Shown here: positions 47,393-57,673 of the stretch, piece after piece | Numbering within the stretch: position 1 is the stretch's first letter | Layout of the letters: the number at the start of each line of letters is the position of its first letter | Assembly (NCBI RefSeq): GCF_000328475.2 | Contig: NC_026485.1 | Coordinates: forward strand, 62,001-126,000 | DNA from: Mycosarcoma maydis | Lineage: Eukaryota > Basidiomycota > Ustilaginomycetes > Ustilaginales | DNA length: 64,000 nt | Direction: 5' to 3' | Made by a program: the position numbers and the translations under genes | Notes under the pieces: model-generated | What the model was told of the DNA's origin: nothing | Databases searched by the model: none | The model's input: the letters and a program-made list of their open reading frames with translations, nothing else

Positions 47393-49564
47393 ATGCTCTT
47401 TGCGACCCGGTCCGTACTGCCTCCTCTGTCTAGACACTCTACGGCAGCACTACGTTCTTCTTGCTCCCCGATCCTCAGACCCACGCCAGTGATCGCAAGC
47501 AGCCCTTTTTTGCGCACCATGTCCAACGTTGCTCCTGGCGTCACTCCGGATGCTCCGGCTCCCTCGGCCGTCTCGAACCGTCCGGACGTCAAGCGCGATA
47601 CCCACCCTTTCTCTCGTAGTCAGCTCGAAGTCCTCATGACAAAGCGCTTCTTCTACATCCAGTCGTTTGAAATCTACGGCGGAGTGGGTGGTCTCTACGA
47701 CTACGGACCCACCGGTGCCGCCCTGCAGGCCAACATCATCAATCAATGGCGCAATCACTTTATCATCGAAGAAGAGATGCTCGAGCTCGACACCACTATC
47801 ATGACCTTGTCGGACGTTCTCAAGACTTCCGGACACGTCGACAAGTTTGCCGACTGGATGTGCAAGGATACCAAGACGGGCGAGATCTTCCGTGCCGACC
47901 ACCTCGTTGAAGGTGTGCTCGAGGCTCGTCTCGAGGGTGACAAGCAGGCGCGTGCCATCGAGGCTGGTCAGACCGCCGCTGTTCCTGCTGAAGCAGCCAG
48001 CGGTGACAGCAAGAAGAGCAACAAGAAGAAGGTCAAGTCGTCGGCTGTCAAGCTCGACGATGCGCTCGTCGACGAGTACACTTCGACACTGGCCCAGATC
48101 GACAACTTTAACGGAGAGCAGCTTGGCGAGCTTGTCCGAAAATACGACATTCGCTCGCCCGAGTCCGGCAACGAGGTCTCGGAACCCGTCGAGTTTAACC
48201 TCATGTTCGAATCTTACATTGGCCCTACGGGACAGATCAAGGGCTATCTGCGTCCCGAGACCGCACAGGGTCACTTTGTCAACTTCCAGCGCCTTCTCGA
48301 GTTTAACAACGGCCGCGTTCCCTTTGCCAGTGCGCAGATCGGCAAGTCGTTCCGTAACGAGATCAGCCCTCGTGCCGGCTTGTTGCGTGTGCGTGAATTC
48401 ACCATGGCCGAAATCGAGCACTTTGTCGATCCAGAGGACAAGAACCACGATCGCTTCGACGAGGTCAAGCATATCAACGTTCCCCTGCTCGCCAAAGATG
48501 TGCAGGAGTCAGGAAAGACGGATATTACGATCAAGACGATTGGCGAGGCCGTCTCTGCCGGCATCATTGACAACCAGACGCTGGGCTACTTTATCGGGCG
48601 CATCTACCTCTTCCTGGTCAAGATTGGTATCGACGCTACTCGCTTGCGTTTCCGACAGCACATGAGCAACGAGATGGCGCATTACGCCAGCGACTGCTGG
48701 GATGCCGAGATCCACACTTCGTACGGCTGGATCGAATGTGTCGGATGCGCCGATCGCAGCGCGTACGACTTGACGGTGCACAGCAAGCGGACCAAGAAGG
48801 ACCTGGTGGTGCAAAAGGCGCACAAGGAGCCAAAAGTGTACGATGCGCTGGTGCCCACGATTGTCAAGAAGAACCTTGGACCCAAGTTCAAGAAGGACGC
48901 CAAATTTGTCGAGGAGGCCATCCTCGAGATGAACCAGCAGCAGCTCGCCAAATTGCAGAGGAAGCTCAAGAACGGTTCGGCTCGGTTGAGTATCTGCACG
49001 GGAGAGACGTATGTGCTGACCACAGACGTGGTAACGGTCGAGATGAAGACGATCCGCGAAACGGTGCGCGAGTTTACGCCCAACGTGATCGAACCATCGT
49101 TTGGTATCGGACGCATTTTCTACTCGTTGCTCGAGCACAGTTTCTGGACCCGCGCCGAGGATCAGGATCGCGGTGTGCTCAGCTTGCCACCGCTCGTGGC
49201 ACCCATCAAGGCATCGATCGTGCCCATCAGCTCCAACGAAAAGTTGTCACCCTTGGTCAAGCAGGTGAGCCGGAAGCTGCGTTCGGCTGGTGTGGCTTCG
49301 CGTGTGGACGACTCGAATGCCAGCATCGGACGTCGGTACGCACGAAACGACGAGCTGGGAACTCCGTTTGCTTGTACGCTTGACTTTGCCAGTTTAAGCA
49401 AGGGCACCATGACGCTGCGAGAGCGAGACACAACCGCGCAGCGCATCGGACCCATCGATCAGGTGATCGACGTCATCCGTCAGCTATGTGATGGCAGTCT
49501 GGACTGGGAGGGCGCTTGCAAGATTCTGCCCGAATACTCTGGTCAGCAGGACGTCGAGGGCTGA
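47393..49564 (+). CDS. GRS1: Glycyl-tRNA synthetase, probable dual cytosolic and mitochondrial
   Basis: 723 residues from the ATG at 47393. Class II synthetase of the eukaryotic glycine type: KRFFYIQSFEIYGGVGGLYDYGP, YLRPETAQGHFVNFQRLL, AQIGKSFRNEISPRAGLLRVREFTMAEIEHF (motif 2), then motif 3 FGIGRIFYSLLEH and the anticodon-binding domain at the end. An acidic/basic insert (SGDSKKSNKKKVKSS) lies near 200. The first 42 residues are Arg/Ser-rich and free of acidic residues (MLFATRSVLPPLSRHSTAAL), fitting a mitochondrial presequence, and a second ATG at 47519 (MSNVAPG) would give the cytosolic form. Both products would come from one gene, as known for yeast GRS1. Confidence 0.94.
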   Translation: MLFATRSVLPPLSRHSTAALRSSCSPILRPTPVIASSPFLRTMSNVAPGVTPDAPAPSAVSNRPDVKRDTHPFSRSQLEVLMTKRFFYIQSFEIYGGVGGLYDYGPTGAALQANIINQWRNHFIIEEEMLELDTTIMTLSDVLKTSGHVDKFADWMCKDTKTGEIFRADHLVEGVLEARLEGDKQARAIEAGQTAAVPAEAASGDSKKSNKKKVKSSAVKLDDALVDEYTSTLAQIDNFNGEQLGELVRKYDIRSPESGNEVSEPVEFNLMFESYIGPTGQIKGYLRPETAQGHFVNFQRLLEFNNGRVPFASAQIGKSFRNEISPRAGLLRVREFTMAEIEHFVDPEDKNHDRFDEVKHINVPLLAKDVQESGKTDITIKTIGEAVSAGIIDNQTLGYFIGRIYLFLVKIGIDATRLRFRQHMSNEMAHYASDCWDAEIHTSYGWIECVGCADRSAYDLTVHSKRTKKDLVVQKAHKEPKVYDALVPTIVKKNLGPKFKKDAKFVEEAILEMNQQQLAKLQRKLKNGSARLSICTGETYVLTTDVVTVEMKTIRETVREFTPNVIEPSFGIGRIFYSLLEHSFWTRAEDQDRGVLSLPPLVAPIKASIVPISSNEKLSPLVKQVSRKLRSAGVASRVDDSNASIGRRYARNDELGTPFACTLDFASLSKGTMTLRERDTTAQRIGPIDQVIDVIRQLCDGSLDWEGACKILPEYSGQQDVEG

Positions 49565-50858
49565 GTCACAGAGGTCATACTTGGCGTCTCCCAAAAATGA
49601 CGATCGCGAGCAACCTCATCGGTAGTGTAGCTTTGTCACAGCATCACTCGTACAATCACCATCTGATTTGGCGTTGAACATCGAGCACAAGACAAATTTG
49701 TCAGGACGTGGTAGCGTGAGTCTCTGAAAGCACGTGTGTGCCACGCGATGTGGAAAACTGTCTGCACAGGTTGTTGTATTCGATAGCAGCGAGGACCGTG
49801 CTAGACAGAGCCGAGCTTTCCAGGTCGACTTTTTCGATTTGCCCGTTACCATTCATTATTCACGATCGTTCGTGGTACGCAACAGGCTCTTTCGTGGTTG
49901 AGGTGTTTGAGAATGTGAATCACGAATGTCAGCCTTGTCGCTACGATGTGTCCACTCACGACTGTGTTTCGAGGATTCGAGTTGTGCTTGCTATGCGTCG
50001 ATGTTCCAAAAAGTTCCATTTTTGAGGAGGATTCACAATTCACAAATAATATTCAAATTCACAAAATAATTCACACATTTCGTGATTCAAATTGTGAAAC
50101 CAAAGCACTAAGCAAAGCGAGGCTGTTGATCGATCGGGCTTCCTTTCACGACGCACTTGTACATCCACGATTCACGAATCACAATATAAAGTTGTTGTGT
50201 TGTATTCACGATAATCATGAATGGTGTCTCAGACTGTGTCAAGCGTAGAAATCCACCGAAAACTCCGGTAGCTGAGCGAGTTGCACAGAGTTTACAATTC
50301 ACAGATTTCTTACGCATGTACAGTAAGCGACCAAAATGCGTAGCGCCGAGCCCTTAGCTCCGTGATTAACTCCGGAAGTGCACTTCTGCCTGCATTTTCA
50401 CTCGACTTGCACCAACACAATTTCGATTTTTTCTATGTTGAAATCACTACGCACAGACCCAGGGTGTTGGTTGTGGACGATCTCTGGAATGTCAATTAGC
50501 GTGATGGGACCGTGCTCCAAGCTTGCTCGAATCCACGAATGTACAGTACAGTGTTGTACCGTTGAGTGTTGTACAGCAGAGCACATCCAGCACAGAAGAC
50601 TCAAGAGTGACAGAGGACGGACTTACGGCTTTTGAGTTTCGAAATTGGTGCTACGTTATCTCCATTTACAACTCGTGGTTGTGATTGTTTGTGCGTCCAA
50701 ATTCAAACGTTGCACAGGCAGATGATACAATTCGTGATTGAGCTCTTGGCTTGAACTCGCCAAGCTCACCGTCTGCTTCTGAATGGACATGTCTATATAT
50801 AGCAACCGAGTTCAGTATAGCCACTAGCATAGCACCGCCCCCGTCCAATCCTGCATCA
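49565..50858. other. Intergenic: GRS1 to quinone reductase gene
   Basis: 1294 nt, no gene. AT-rich with a heptamer-variant cluster at 50028-50100 (TTCACAA, TTCACACA, TTCGTGA) and single motifs near 49850, 50162 and 50208. A TATA box sits near the downstream end. Confidence 0.7.
50793..50801 (+). promoter_or_regulatory. TATA box of the quinone reductase gene
   Basis: TATATATAG 58-66 bases upstream of the ATG at 50859, the best TATA element in the window. Confidence 0.65.
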
Positions 50859-51587
50859 ATGTCTTCGTTGCTGCGAAAATTCTCCAACCTTTCCACCAAG
50901 TCTAAAGCTTCATCCAAGTCTTCCAACACCACTAACCCCGCCGCCGCTCCTGTTGCTCCTGTCAAGATGTCCAAGATCGCTGTCGTCGTTTTCTCGCTCT
51001 ATGGCCACGTTGCCAAGCTTTCGGAATCGGTCAAGGAGGGAATTGCCTCGACTGGTGCTACCGTCGACGTTTACCAGATCCCTGAGACGCTCTCTGATGA
51101 GGTCTTGGCCAAGATGCACGCCAACAAGGCTCCCATCTCGTCTCTCCCCGTCATTACGCCCCAGAAGCTTGCCGAGTACGATGGGTTTATCTTTGGTTTC
51201 CCCACTCGCTACGGTCGTGCGCCTGCTCAGGTATCGGCCTTCTTTGACCAGACCGGTGGACTCTGGGCGTCTGGTGCTCTGATCGGCAAGTTTGGTGCCA
51301 TCTTCACCTCGACCGGCTCACAACACGGCGGTAACGAGACGACGCACCTCACCACGCTTCCTTTCTTCGTCCACCACGGTGTCAACTTTGTACCATTTGG
51401 TTACCGCGCGTTTGCCGACCAGACCAATCTCGAGAAGATCCACGGTGTTTCTCCCTACGGTGCCGGAACCATCGCCGCCGGTGACGGTAGCCGACAGCCC
51501 ATCGACATTGACCTCTCGGCCGCCAAGCTTCAGGGCGAGCACTTTGCCCAGATCGTCAACACCTACGTCAAGGGCAAGTCGGCTTAA
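50859..51587 (+). CDS. Flavodoxin-like NAD(P)H:quinone oxidoreductase (WrbA/Pst2 family)
   Basis: 242 residues from the ATG at 50859. The fold starts SKIAVVVFSLYGHVAKLSESVKEGI, followed by GFIFGFPTRYGRAPAQVSAFFDQTGGLW and KFGAIFTSTGSQHGGNETTHLTTLPFFVHHGVNFVPFGY, the FMN-binding blocks of the WrbA family. These enzymes reduce quinones by two electrons and protect against oxidative stress; yeast relatives Pst2 and Ycp4 sit at the plasma membrane (eisosomes). The first 36 residues are a basic, S/K-rich tail (RKFSNLSTKSKASSK) that could help membrane binding. A second ATG at 50967 would remove this tail. Confidence 0.9.
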   Translation: MSSLLRKFSNLSTKSKASSKSSNTTNPAAAPVAPVKMSKIAVVVFSLYGHVAKLSESVKEGIASTGATVDVYQIPETLSDEVLAKMHANKAPISSLPVITPQKLAEYDGFIFGFPTRYGRAPAQVSAFFDQTGGLWASGALIGKFGAIFTSTGSQHGGNETTHLTTLPFFVHHGVNFVPFGYRAFADQTNLEKIHGVSPYGAGTIAAGDGSRQPIDIDLSAAKLQGEHFAQIVNTYVKGKSA

Positions 51588-52106
51588 AGCGCACGCCTCG
51601 GCGATCCGTATTCTACTTCTAGACGCTCTCCTCTCAAACACATCTAAGAAGAATGAACACCATGTGGCTCGTATTGCGCTCCAGCAAGAACATTACTTTT
51701 TAACCCTTTTTTTTGGCATCCTGGACGGCTTGTGCGATAACATGAGAGTGCAACTGGACGACACAGCAGCAGATGCCACAAATTGAGTACGCAAGTGGAA
51801 AGCTCTTCACGGTATGCAATACGTCGGCTGTGCAGAGAGTAGTCATGTGACTGGGTATGTTCCAGTGCCATACATTCACGATAGCCAAGGGACTTGATCG
51901 GGTCAACCGTCCTGGTGGCGCATCACGATGACATATGTTTGGCCCTCACACTGGCACACATCGTTAGAAGTTAAGGAAAAATAATATGTGGAAAAGAGTG
52001 ACTTGGGTTATTGTCGGATCACTCGATGGTAACTCGCGGGAGTTTTTAACGAGCAAGGGTATCAAAATGATTGCTTACTTTCTACTTGTTCTCGAGCGTT
52101 GCCGGC
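51588..52106. other. Intergenic between convergent genes
   Basis: 519 nt between the quinone reductase gene and LIS1. No gene seen. Confidence 0.7.
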
Positions 52107-53468
52107 CTAGGGCGTCCAGATCTTGATGGTCAGATCGACGCTACTGGTAGCTACGACATTCACTGTTCTGGCTTCTGGCTGTTTCCTCCCTGCTTCCTCG
52201 CCATCCTGGGCTGGGGGAATGGGAGCTTCAATTTTCGCTTTTCCCCAAGCAATACCCGTCGCGAAATGTTGATGCGCTTCGATAGTCCTCGTACATCTGC
52301 CTGATTGCAGATCCCATAATCGCATCGTTTTATCGTCCGACACCGACAAGAGACTTTTGCCGTTCGGTGAGAACGCGAGCCCTCGAACCCAATTATCGTG
52401 CCCCGTAAGTGTCTTCAAGCATTGTCCCGAAATGGAATCCCATATCCGGATGGTTTTGTCTCTTGATCCTGTTGCCACAAACTGTCCTGCCATCGATGCT
52501 GAAGCGTCCTTGGAAGCGTTTGGGTCGAGACTTGCAAGTTGGCGGATAGCAGCGTACGATGCAACTGGTGCAAAGATCGCCACTTCTACCACGTGTTCGT
52601 GACCTCTCAATTCCACTTTTGTCTCTCCGCTCGACACATCCCATACCCTGGCGGTTTGGTCCGTCGAACAGCTTACCAACCACTTTGCATCGTCGCTGGG
52701 TATTGCCGACCTGACCCATTCCGCGTGCCCCTGCAGGGTTTTCGTGCAAAAGCCCGTGGAAAACTCCCAAATCTTGATCGTCTTGTCTCTGCTAGCCGAA
52801 ACAATGTAGTCGTCTCCCGGTAAAAATCGAACTGAGCTGACGCTGTGATCGTGCCCTTGCAAGGTCTTGATATTTTTGTAATCGTTGTTCGCATCCCATA
52901 CTTTGATCGAGAGGTCAGAAGAGCAGGAGAGGACGTAGTTGCCTTTGCTGTCGAAATCCACGTCCTGTACTGCTTTGGTATGACCCTTGAGGGTTCGCTC
53001 AAAGTCACCCGTTTCCCAATCCCACAGCTTGACCGTCGTATCTTCTGAAGCAGAGGCAATCTGACTGAACACGGGATGGAACGAAACTTTTGTCACTGGC
53101 AGTCGATGGCCTTGCATAGTATGCCTCGCCGAGGAAGCGGCGGGAAGCCAATCGTTGAGCGAAGCAGAACGCTTTGCCGATGGCGCTGCAGACAGTTCTT
53201 CTTGCAGTTGAGATATGCGTGATTCCATCTCCATGATCTTCTTCTGCAGTCTAATGACCGAGGTCCATTTCTTTTCGAGTAGACCGGCGTATTTGGCTCG
53301 CGGATCAGGAACGAACCCTTCTTGGTTGGCCTCGCGCATCAGCGTGGCGAACGATTCATGAAGATTGTTGGTCTTGAAGTAGTCGAGGATGGACTTGTGC
53401 AACTCATCCTTTTGACGCTCCGAGAGGATGCTGTTGCTCGATGTGGATGTGCCGTTGAAGCCGCTCAT
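52107..53468 (-). CDS. PAC1: LIS1 homologue, dynein regulator (nuclear distribution protein)
   Basis: 453 residues from the ATG at 53468, single exon. A LisH dimerisation motif (about 15-45, [20 protein letters not shown]), a short coiled coil (about 65-95, [20 protein letters not shown]), then seven WD40 repeats, each with the dipeptide WD or similar ([59 protein letters not shown]). LIS1 binds the dynein motor and NudE and is required for nuclear positioning and for early-endosome and dynein transport at microtubule plus ends. The repeat between [14 protein letters not shown] and the sixth blade has an insert of about 25 residues. Divergent from PEX13. Confidence 0.95.
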   Translation of the reverse strand: MSGFNGTSTSSNSILSERQKDELHKSILDYFKTNNLHESFATLMREANQEGFVPDPRAKYAGLLEKKWTSVIRLQKKIMEMESRISQLQEELSAAPSAKRSASLNDWLPAASSARHTMQGHRLPVTKVSFHPVFSQIASASEDTTVKLWDWETGDFERTLKGHTKAVQDVDFDSKGNYVLSCSSDLSIKVWDANNDYKNIKTLQGHDHSVSSVRFLPGDDYIVSASRDKTIKIWEFSTGFCTKTLQGHAEWVRSAIPSDDAKWLVSCSTDQTARVWDVSSGETKVELRGHEHVVEVAIFAPVASYAAIRQLASLDPNASKDASASMAGQFVATGSRDKTIRIWDSISGQCLKTLTGHDNWVRGLAFSPNGKSLLSVSDDKTMRLWDLQSGRCTRTIEAHQHFATGIAWGKAKIEAPIPPAQDGEEAGRKQPEARTVNVVATSSVDLTIKIWTP

Positions 53469-54522
53469 CTTGAGAGCTAGTCTTTGCTCTTGACAGAAAG
53501 CCGGACTCACGAGAGATGCGTCAATCGGATGTTCAAGGTCTGCTGTTTGGTGCTAGCAGCCGAGCCCGTGGCTGCCACTTGTTTCCAACACCAGCAGCTA
53601 GTGTGATCGTAGGCTCGCGCAAGCTCTCTGCGTAGATTGCTCTGTTTAGCTGCGCAAGGCCATGCTCGATGTAAACTGCAGCCGTGGGTTTTGTCGTATA
53701 GCGTGGTTCAATGCTTGAGGTTGCCTACGACGCTGTTGATATGGTGGAGATGCTGCGGCCAAGTTGCAGGTAGGCAGGCAGCTGCAGGTGTTGTTGATCG
53801 TCGACCAGAGAGGGTCCGCATTCCGCATTCACGATTGTGCGTGTGCGGGTCTCTGGAGCTCCCAATCCGGCCGAATAAAGTTAGCATAAAGTTACAAAGA
53901 AATCGTGAATACCACGTAACGCTAACAAATTTAAAGGGTCGATATCGCTCTAACAGTTAAACCCCCGTCTCTGGGCGAATCACGAATCACGAATCGGGCT
54001 CAACTTTGGTCATCCGGGTTGAGGCTCTAACCGGTGCCCAGTAAAAAACCGTGGCCAATCGTGAATTGGCGACTTGGAGAGCGACTCTGCGACTGTGTTA
54101 CCACACGGATTCACGACTCGCGATTCACGATTTGTGATTGTGAAACGGCAAATGTGAATGCTCAGCCAGGATGCTAGAGTCACCTCTCAGCTGAACCTCT
54201 GCGACGCCCATCCACAGGATTAACTAACTTTACTTGACTCACTCGTAACCTTCGGTGGCACACTCACGACTCGGCTGCATCACCCCCACACTCTCGCTAA
54301 TTCGCATCCTCATCTCCATCTTCACCTTTTCTTCACCTCTTTCGTCTCAGAACCCATCTGACACTATCTCGACCGCTTGCTACAGATCCTCGTCGCTACG
54401 AAATAGCCCTTCTCACACCACAAGTTCGCGTCTCCGCTTCGGTCCGCATCCACATCCTCGCAGCTTCGCCTACGGCTTTCGACTCGACTCGTAACTAGAC
54501 AGTCCATCACCCAACCCTCCCC
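53469..54522. other. Divergent promoter region, LIS1 and PEX13
   Basis: 1054 nt without a gene. Heptamer motifs occur at 53901-53910, 53978-53996 and 54111-54140. Confidence 0.7.
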
Positions 54523-55866
54523 ATGCCCTCACCACCAAAGCCTTGGGAACGAGCAGGTGCAGGTGCAGGTGCAGGTGCAGGTGCAGGCGCGGATTCTATC
54601 AGCATGTCGTCGTCCTTCCCTGCTTCATCTGCCTCGTCATCAGCTCTCACAACCACTTCAGCCGCTCCAGTACTACCTGAACGCCCATCTACACTCAACT
54701 CGACAGCCGCAGGTACGGGCACATATGGCGCATCTTCATACAACTCTCCCTATCGCAGCACCGTCGGTGGACTCGGATCCACGTATGGCGGCATCGGCTC
54801 AACCTATGGTACCTCGTACGGTTCCCCATACTCTAGATATGGCGGAATGAGCGGTATGGGAGGCATGGGTTATGGCGGATACGGTGGCTACGGCAGTTAC
54901 GGTGGATATGGAGGCTATGGAGGATACGGCGGCTACGGTATGGGCATGGGTATGGGCATGGGTGGTATGCCAGGAATGCCAGGTCAACCAGGCGACGTCT
55001 CGTTGACGCAACGCATGGAAGCCGGTACGCAAGCGACCTTTGAGCTCATCAGCAGCATCGTCGGTGCATTTGGAGGATTTGCGCAGATGCTCGAGAGCAC
55101 CTTCATGGCGACGCACAGCAGCTTCTTTGCTATGGTTGGAGTCGCCGATCAGTTCGCCCACCTGCGCAACTACCTCGGTCAAGTGCTGAGCATCTTTGCA
55201 CTTGCCCGTTACCTCAAGAATCTGGGCTTGCGCCTGGTGGGCAAGGCGCCTGCCGTCGAGCTGGACGCACGCGAGTTCAAAGAGTTTGCCGCTCATGGCG
55301 GTAGCGGTCAGCCAGGCAAGGCCAGCGCCGCTCGTCCAAGCAAGCGTCCGCTCATCGTGTTTTTCATGGCGGTCATCGGACTGCCATATCTCATGGGCAA
55401 GCTTGTTCGCTTTATCACAGCCAAGCAGGAGGCCGAACGACAGCGGCTCGAACAGCAAGGTCAGAATTCAGGTCAAGCCGGCATGCTACCCGGTCAGCTA
55501 GGTGGCGGTATGATGTCGACCGGTGGAGAGGCCAACGGAGAAACGATCGATCCGAGCAAGCTCACATTTGTGCGTGCGTTGTACGCCTACCCCGCTGCCG
55601 ATCCGTTGGAGCTGAGCTTGCAGCCCAATGATATCGTTGCGGTGCTGAGCAAGCACGATCCACAGACAGGTGCAGAGAGTGCTTGGTGGAGAGGCCGAAC
55701 GAGAGATGGTAGGATTGGCTGGTTTCCCAGTACCTACGTTGAGTCGCTCGAGTCGGCGAAAGAGCGAGCGGCAAAGGCGTCCGCAACTGGCGCCGGCAAA
55801 GCTGCCGAAGCTTCGGACAAGGCGACGACAACTAAGCTGGCTGCTGCTACTTTCAAGGTGACATGA
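54523..55866 (+). CDS. PEX13: Peroxin-13, docking component of the peroxisomal import machinery
   Basis: 447 residues, single exon, ATG at 54523. The N-terminus starts with an A-G repeat coded by GCAGGT units, then a long Y/G-rich segment (about 85-155, YGGYGGYGSYGGYGG type) typical of Pex13. Conserved helices follow (TQATFELISSIVGAFGGFAQMLESTFMATHSSFFAMVGVADQFAHLR), then a hydrophobic span at about 283-300 and a C-terminal SH3 domain (about 345-407, FVRALYAYPAADPLELSLQ, DIVAVLS, WWRGRTRDGRIGWFPSTYV). Pex13 is a peroxisomal membrane protein; its YG-rich part can form a permeable meshwork and its SH3 binds Pex14 and Pex5. The SKL enzyme at 36.2-37.2 kb would be imported by this machinery. Confidence 0.95.
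   Translation: MPSPPKPWERAGAGAGAGAGAGADSISMSSSFPASSASSSALTTTSAAPVLPERPSTLNSTAAGTGTYGASSYNSPYRSTVGGLGSTYGGIGSTYGTSYGSPYSRYGGMSGMGGMGYGGYGGYGSYGGYGGYGGYGGYGMGMGMGMGGMPGMPGQPGDVSLTQRMEAGTQATFELISSIVGAFGGFAQMLESTFMATHSSFFAMVGVADQFAHLRNYLGQVLSIFALARYLKNLGLRLVGKAPAVELDAREFKEFAAHGGSGQPGKASAARPSKRPLIVFFMAVIGLPYLMGKLVRFITAKQEAERQRLEQQGQNSGQAGMLPGQLGGGMMSTGGEANGETIDPSKLTFVRALYAYPAADPLELSLQPNDIVAVLSKHDPQTGAESAWWRGRTRDGRIGWFPSTYVESLESAKERAAKASATGAGKAAEASDKATTTKLAAATFKVT
54553..54588 (+). repeat. GCAGGT hexamer repeat within PEX13
   Basis: Five GCAGGT units and a sixth reading GCAGGC, coding for alternating Ala-Gly near the N-terminus of PEX13. In frame, so changes in copy number would alter only the repeat length. 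Confidence 0.9.
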
Positions 55867-57150
55867 TGGTTGTGTTTGGATATATTTGTATGTATTTGTA
55901 TTCGATTTCCATTGATCACTTTCCTCAGGAACTTGGCTTGTCAGTATGCTCGAGAGTCTTCAAGCCACGTCTGTGTTGTGCCTAGAGCTATGAATGAAAG
56001 TCGTGGCTAGTGAGTCACGAGTTGGGAGCAGAATGTACGTTCCGCCGGAGAGCAGCGACACCTCATCCAAAAATACAGGCGACATTTCTTGTACAGACAC
56101 TGTGATGGTCAGATCTGTTCAACTGCCAGTTTGAGCACAGTGCTTCAGCGATGCAGCAAAGCTCTGTTGCGAGCAGAAGAGGATCGTGTGGACCTGCTGA
56201 CTGAGAACTTGTTGATCCCTCGTAAGACCTTCGCCCTTCTTCTCTATCATCTGCACGCAGAGGCCTCCGTACCTGCGTTTCAGACCGACTTACAGGTTGC
56301 AGACTCGCACGCGTCGGCATCAGCGCCACCGGTGGCTTCGCCTCGTTACTCAGTAAGACCGTTGAGTATCTTGTGAAGATCAGCTACAAGAACGTGGAAC
56401 AGACCAACCCTCTTGGTAGATCACGTTGATCGGGCTGCCGAACTATCCCGATGTTTTTGGCAGGGGGTATGCATTCCGGCGAACCCCCGACGTTTCAAAT
56501 TTCGCTAAAAGATGGTCCGGGCCCTCGACCCTGAAACTAAAAAAAAATCGTGAATCCAACCTAACTGAGGGCCAAGTGCATACGTTTTCAGAGCGAGAGA
56601 GAGAGGAAAAGAAAGTAGTTGCAGATACGCAGTCTCACAATTTCATTGCCGCGCTTGAGCCACCCTGTGAGTGTTTGAGTGTAGGTGGCCTTTGGGCCGG
56701 TTCGAAGTTCAGAAAAGGTGCGGCTCAGCAGCCTGTGTTGCCACTTGCAGTAATCCCTTAGTGAGCTCATCGAGACGACATCTTGGCCAGCTTTTGAACA
56801 ACCACCATCACCTTACCTTGTTCGGCTCGATTCTACGGTCGCTGAGATCTTCTTCTTCTTTGCAGGCGAGATTGTCTCTCGTCCTGATCCTACAGTCTTT
56901 GGTCGATAAAGCAATAGTCTACAACATGGTCAGCTTGTAATTACTGGGAGTTACCATTCCACCATCACCTTGCAGCATACGCTGTGACCGATCTTCAACG
57001 CAGCGATTCAATCCCGCTGAGTCGTTTGGCTCTCAGTTTTCCCGAGGCTGCACCTCTGTCATCGTCGCACGAAACTCCTACCCGAAATCAAACTGGCTTC
57101 AGCTCAGCTCGATTCGATCCCAGTGACGATCTTGTACCACGATAGCCAAG
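55867..57150. other. Intergenic: PEX13 to serine-rich gene
   Basis: 1284 nt. Frames up to about 110 codons but no recognisable product. Few heptamer motifs compared with other regions. Confidence 0.6.
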
Positions 57151-57673
57151 ATGAGCAGAGCACCGCCGCTTTCACATTCCTATTCTTCGCCCAAGCTGGG
57201 TGCGGCAGCCATCTACAGCACCAGCTCTCCCTCGGGCTCGCCACGGCCTTACTTTGCCCAGCACTTGCCTGGCACTATGTCCCCCTACCGCGACGCATCC
57301 GCACGGTATACACATCTCGGAAGTCCCAGGATAAGCTCGCTCAGTCGAGACGCTACAGCCGCTCTCAAAGGATCCAACTATCCCACCTCTTCCTCTCGAC
57401 CCACCTCTCCTGCGCCCGGCTCGCCGTCTGCGAGCAGTAACAGCGAAGAGTCTAGCTCCTCTTCCCCCTCGCGCGGTCACCGTGGACATGCAGACGGTGA
57501 GGATTCGGAACGTCCCCTTCTCACTCGAGGCGACTCGTCAAGTCGAAGAGACGCCAGTTCGTCTCATCACGATACCTACCGTGACGCACCTTCCATTTCG
57601 GCTTCCGGACACAATGCCGACTCTCCTGGCGCCATCAAGCGTGCTCATCTCTTGCAGCAAATAGATACCAAAG
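57151..57673 (+). CDS. First exon of a serine-rich protein, downstream exons unresolved
   Basis: I do not recognise this protein. From the ATG at 57151 the frame codes for about 174 residues rich in S, P and R, with SPYRDASARYTHLG, SSRPTSPAPGSPSASS, an acidic dileucine-like site (EDSERPLLTRGDSS) and SPGAIKRAHLLQQIDTK. Directly after comes AAAG|GTAAGTC, a strong donor, so this is probably exon 1, ending in phase 1 at 57673; read through, the frame stops soon after (GKSCLF). Possible later acceptors include TTGCTGGTAG at about 57808, and GTGCAG and other sites further on, and a further donor (CAAG|GTGAGT) lies at 58201. I could not assemble a convincing continuation. The dileucine-type motif and serine-rich tail suggest a membrane or trafficking protein, but this is only a guess. 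Confidence 0.5.

Noticed and set aside
47450..48472. 340-codon frame antisense to GRS1
   Set aside because: Shadow of the GC-rich, codon-biased GRS1 frame; no domain and no ATG-plus-splice logic. GRS1 is unambiguous.
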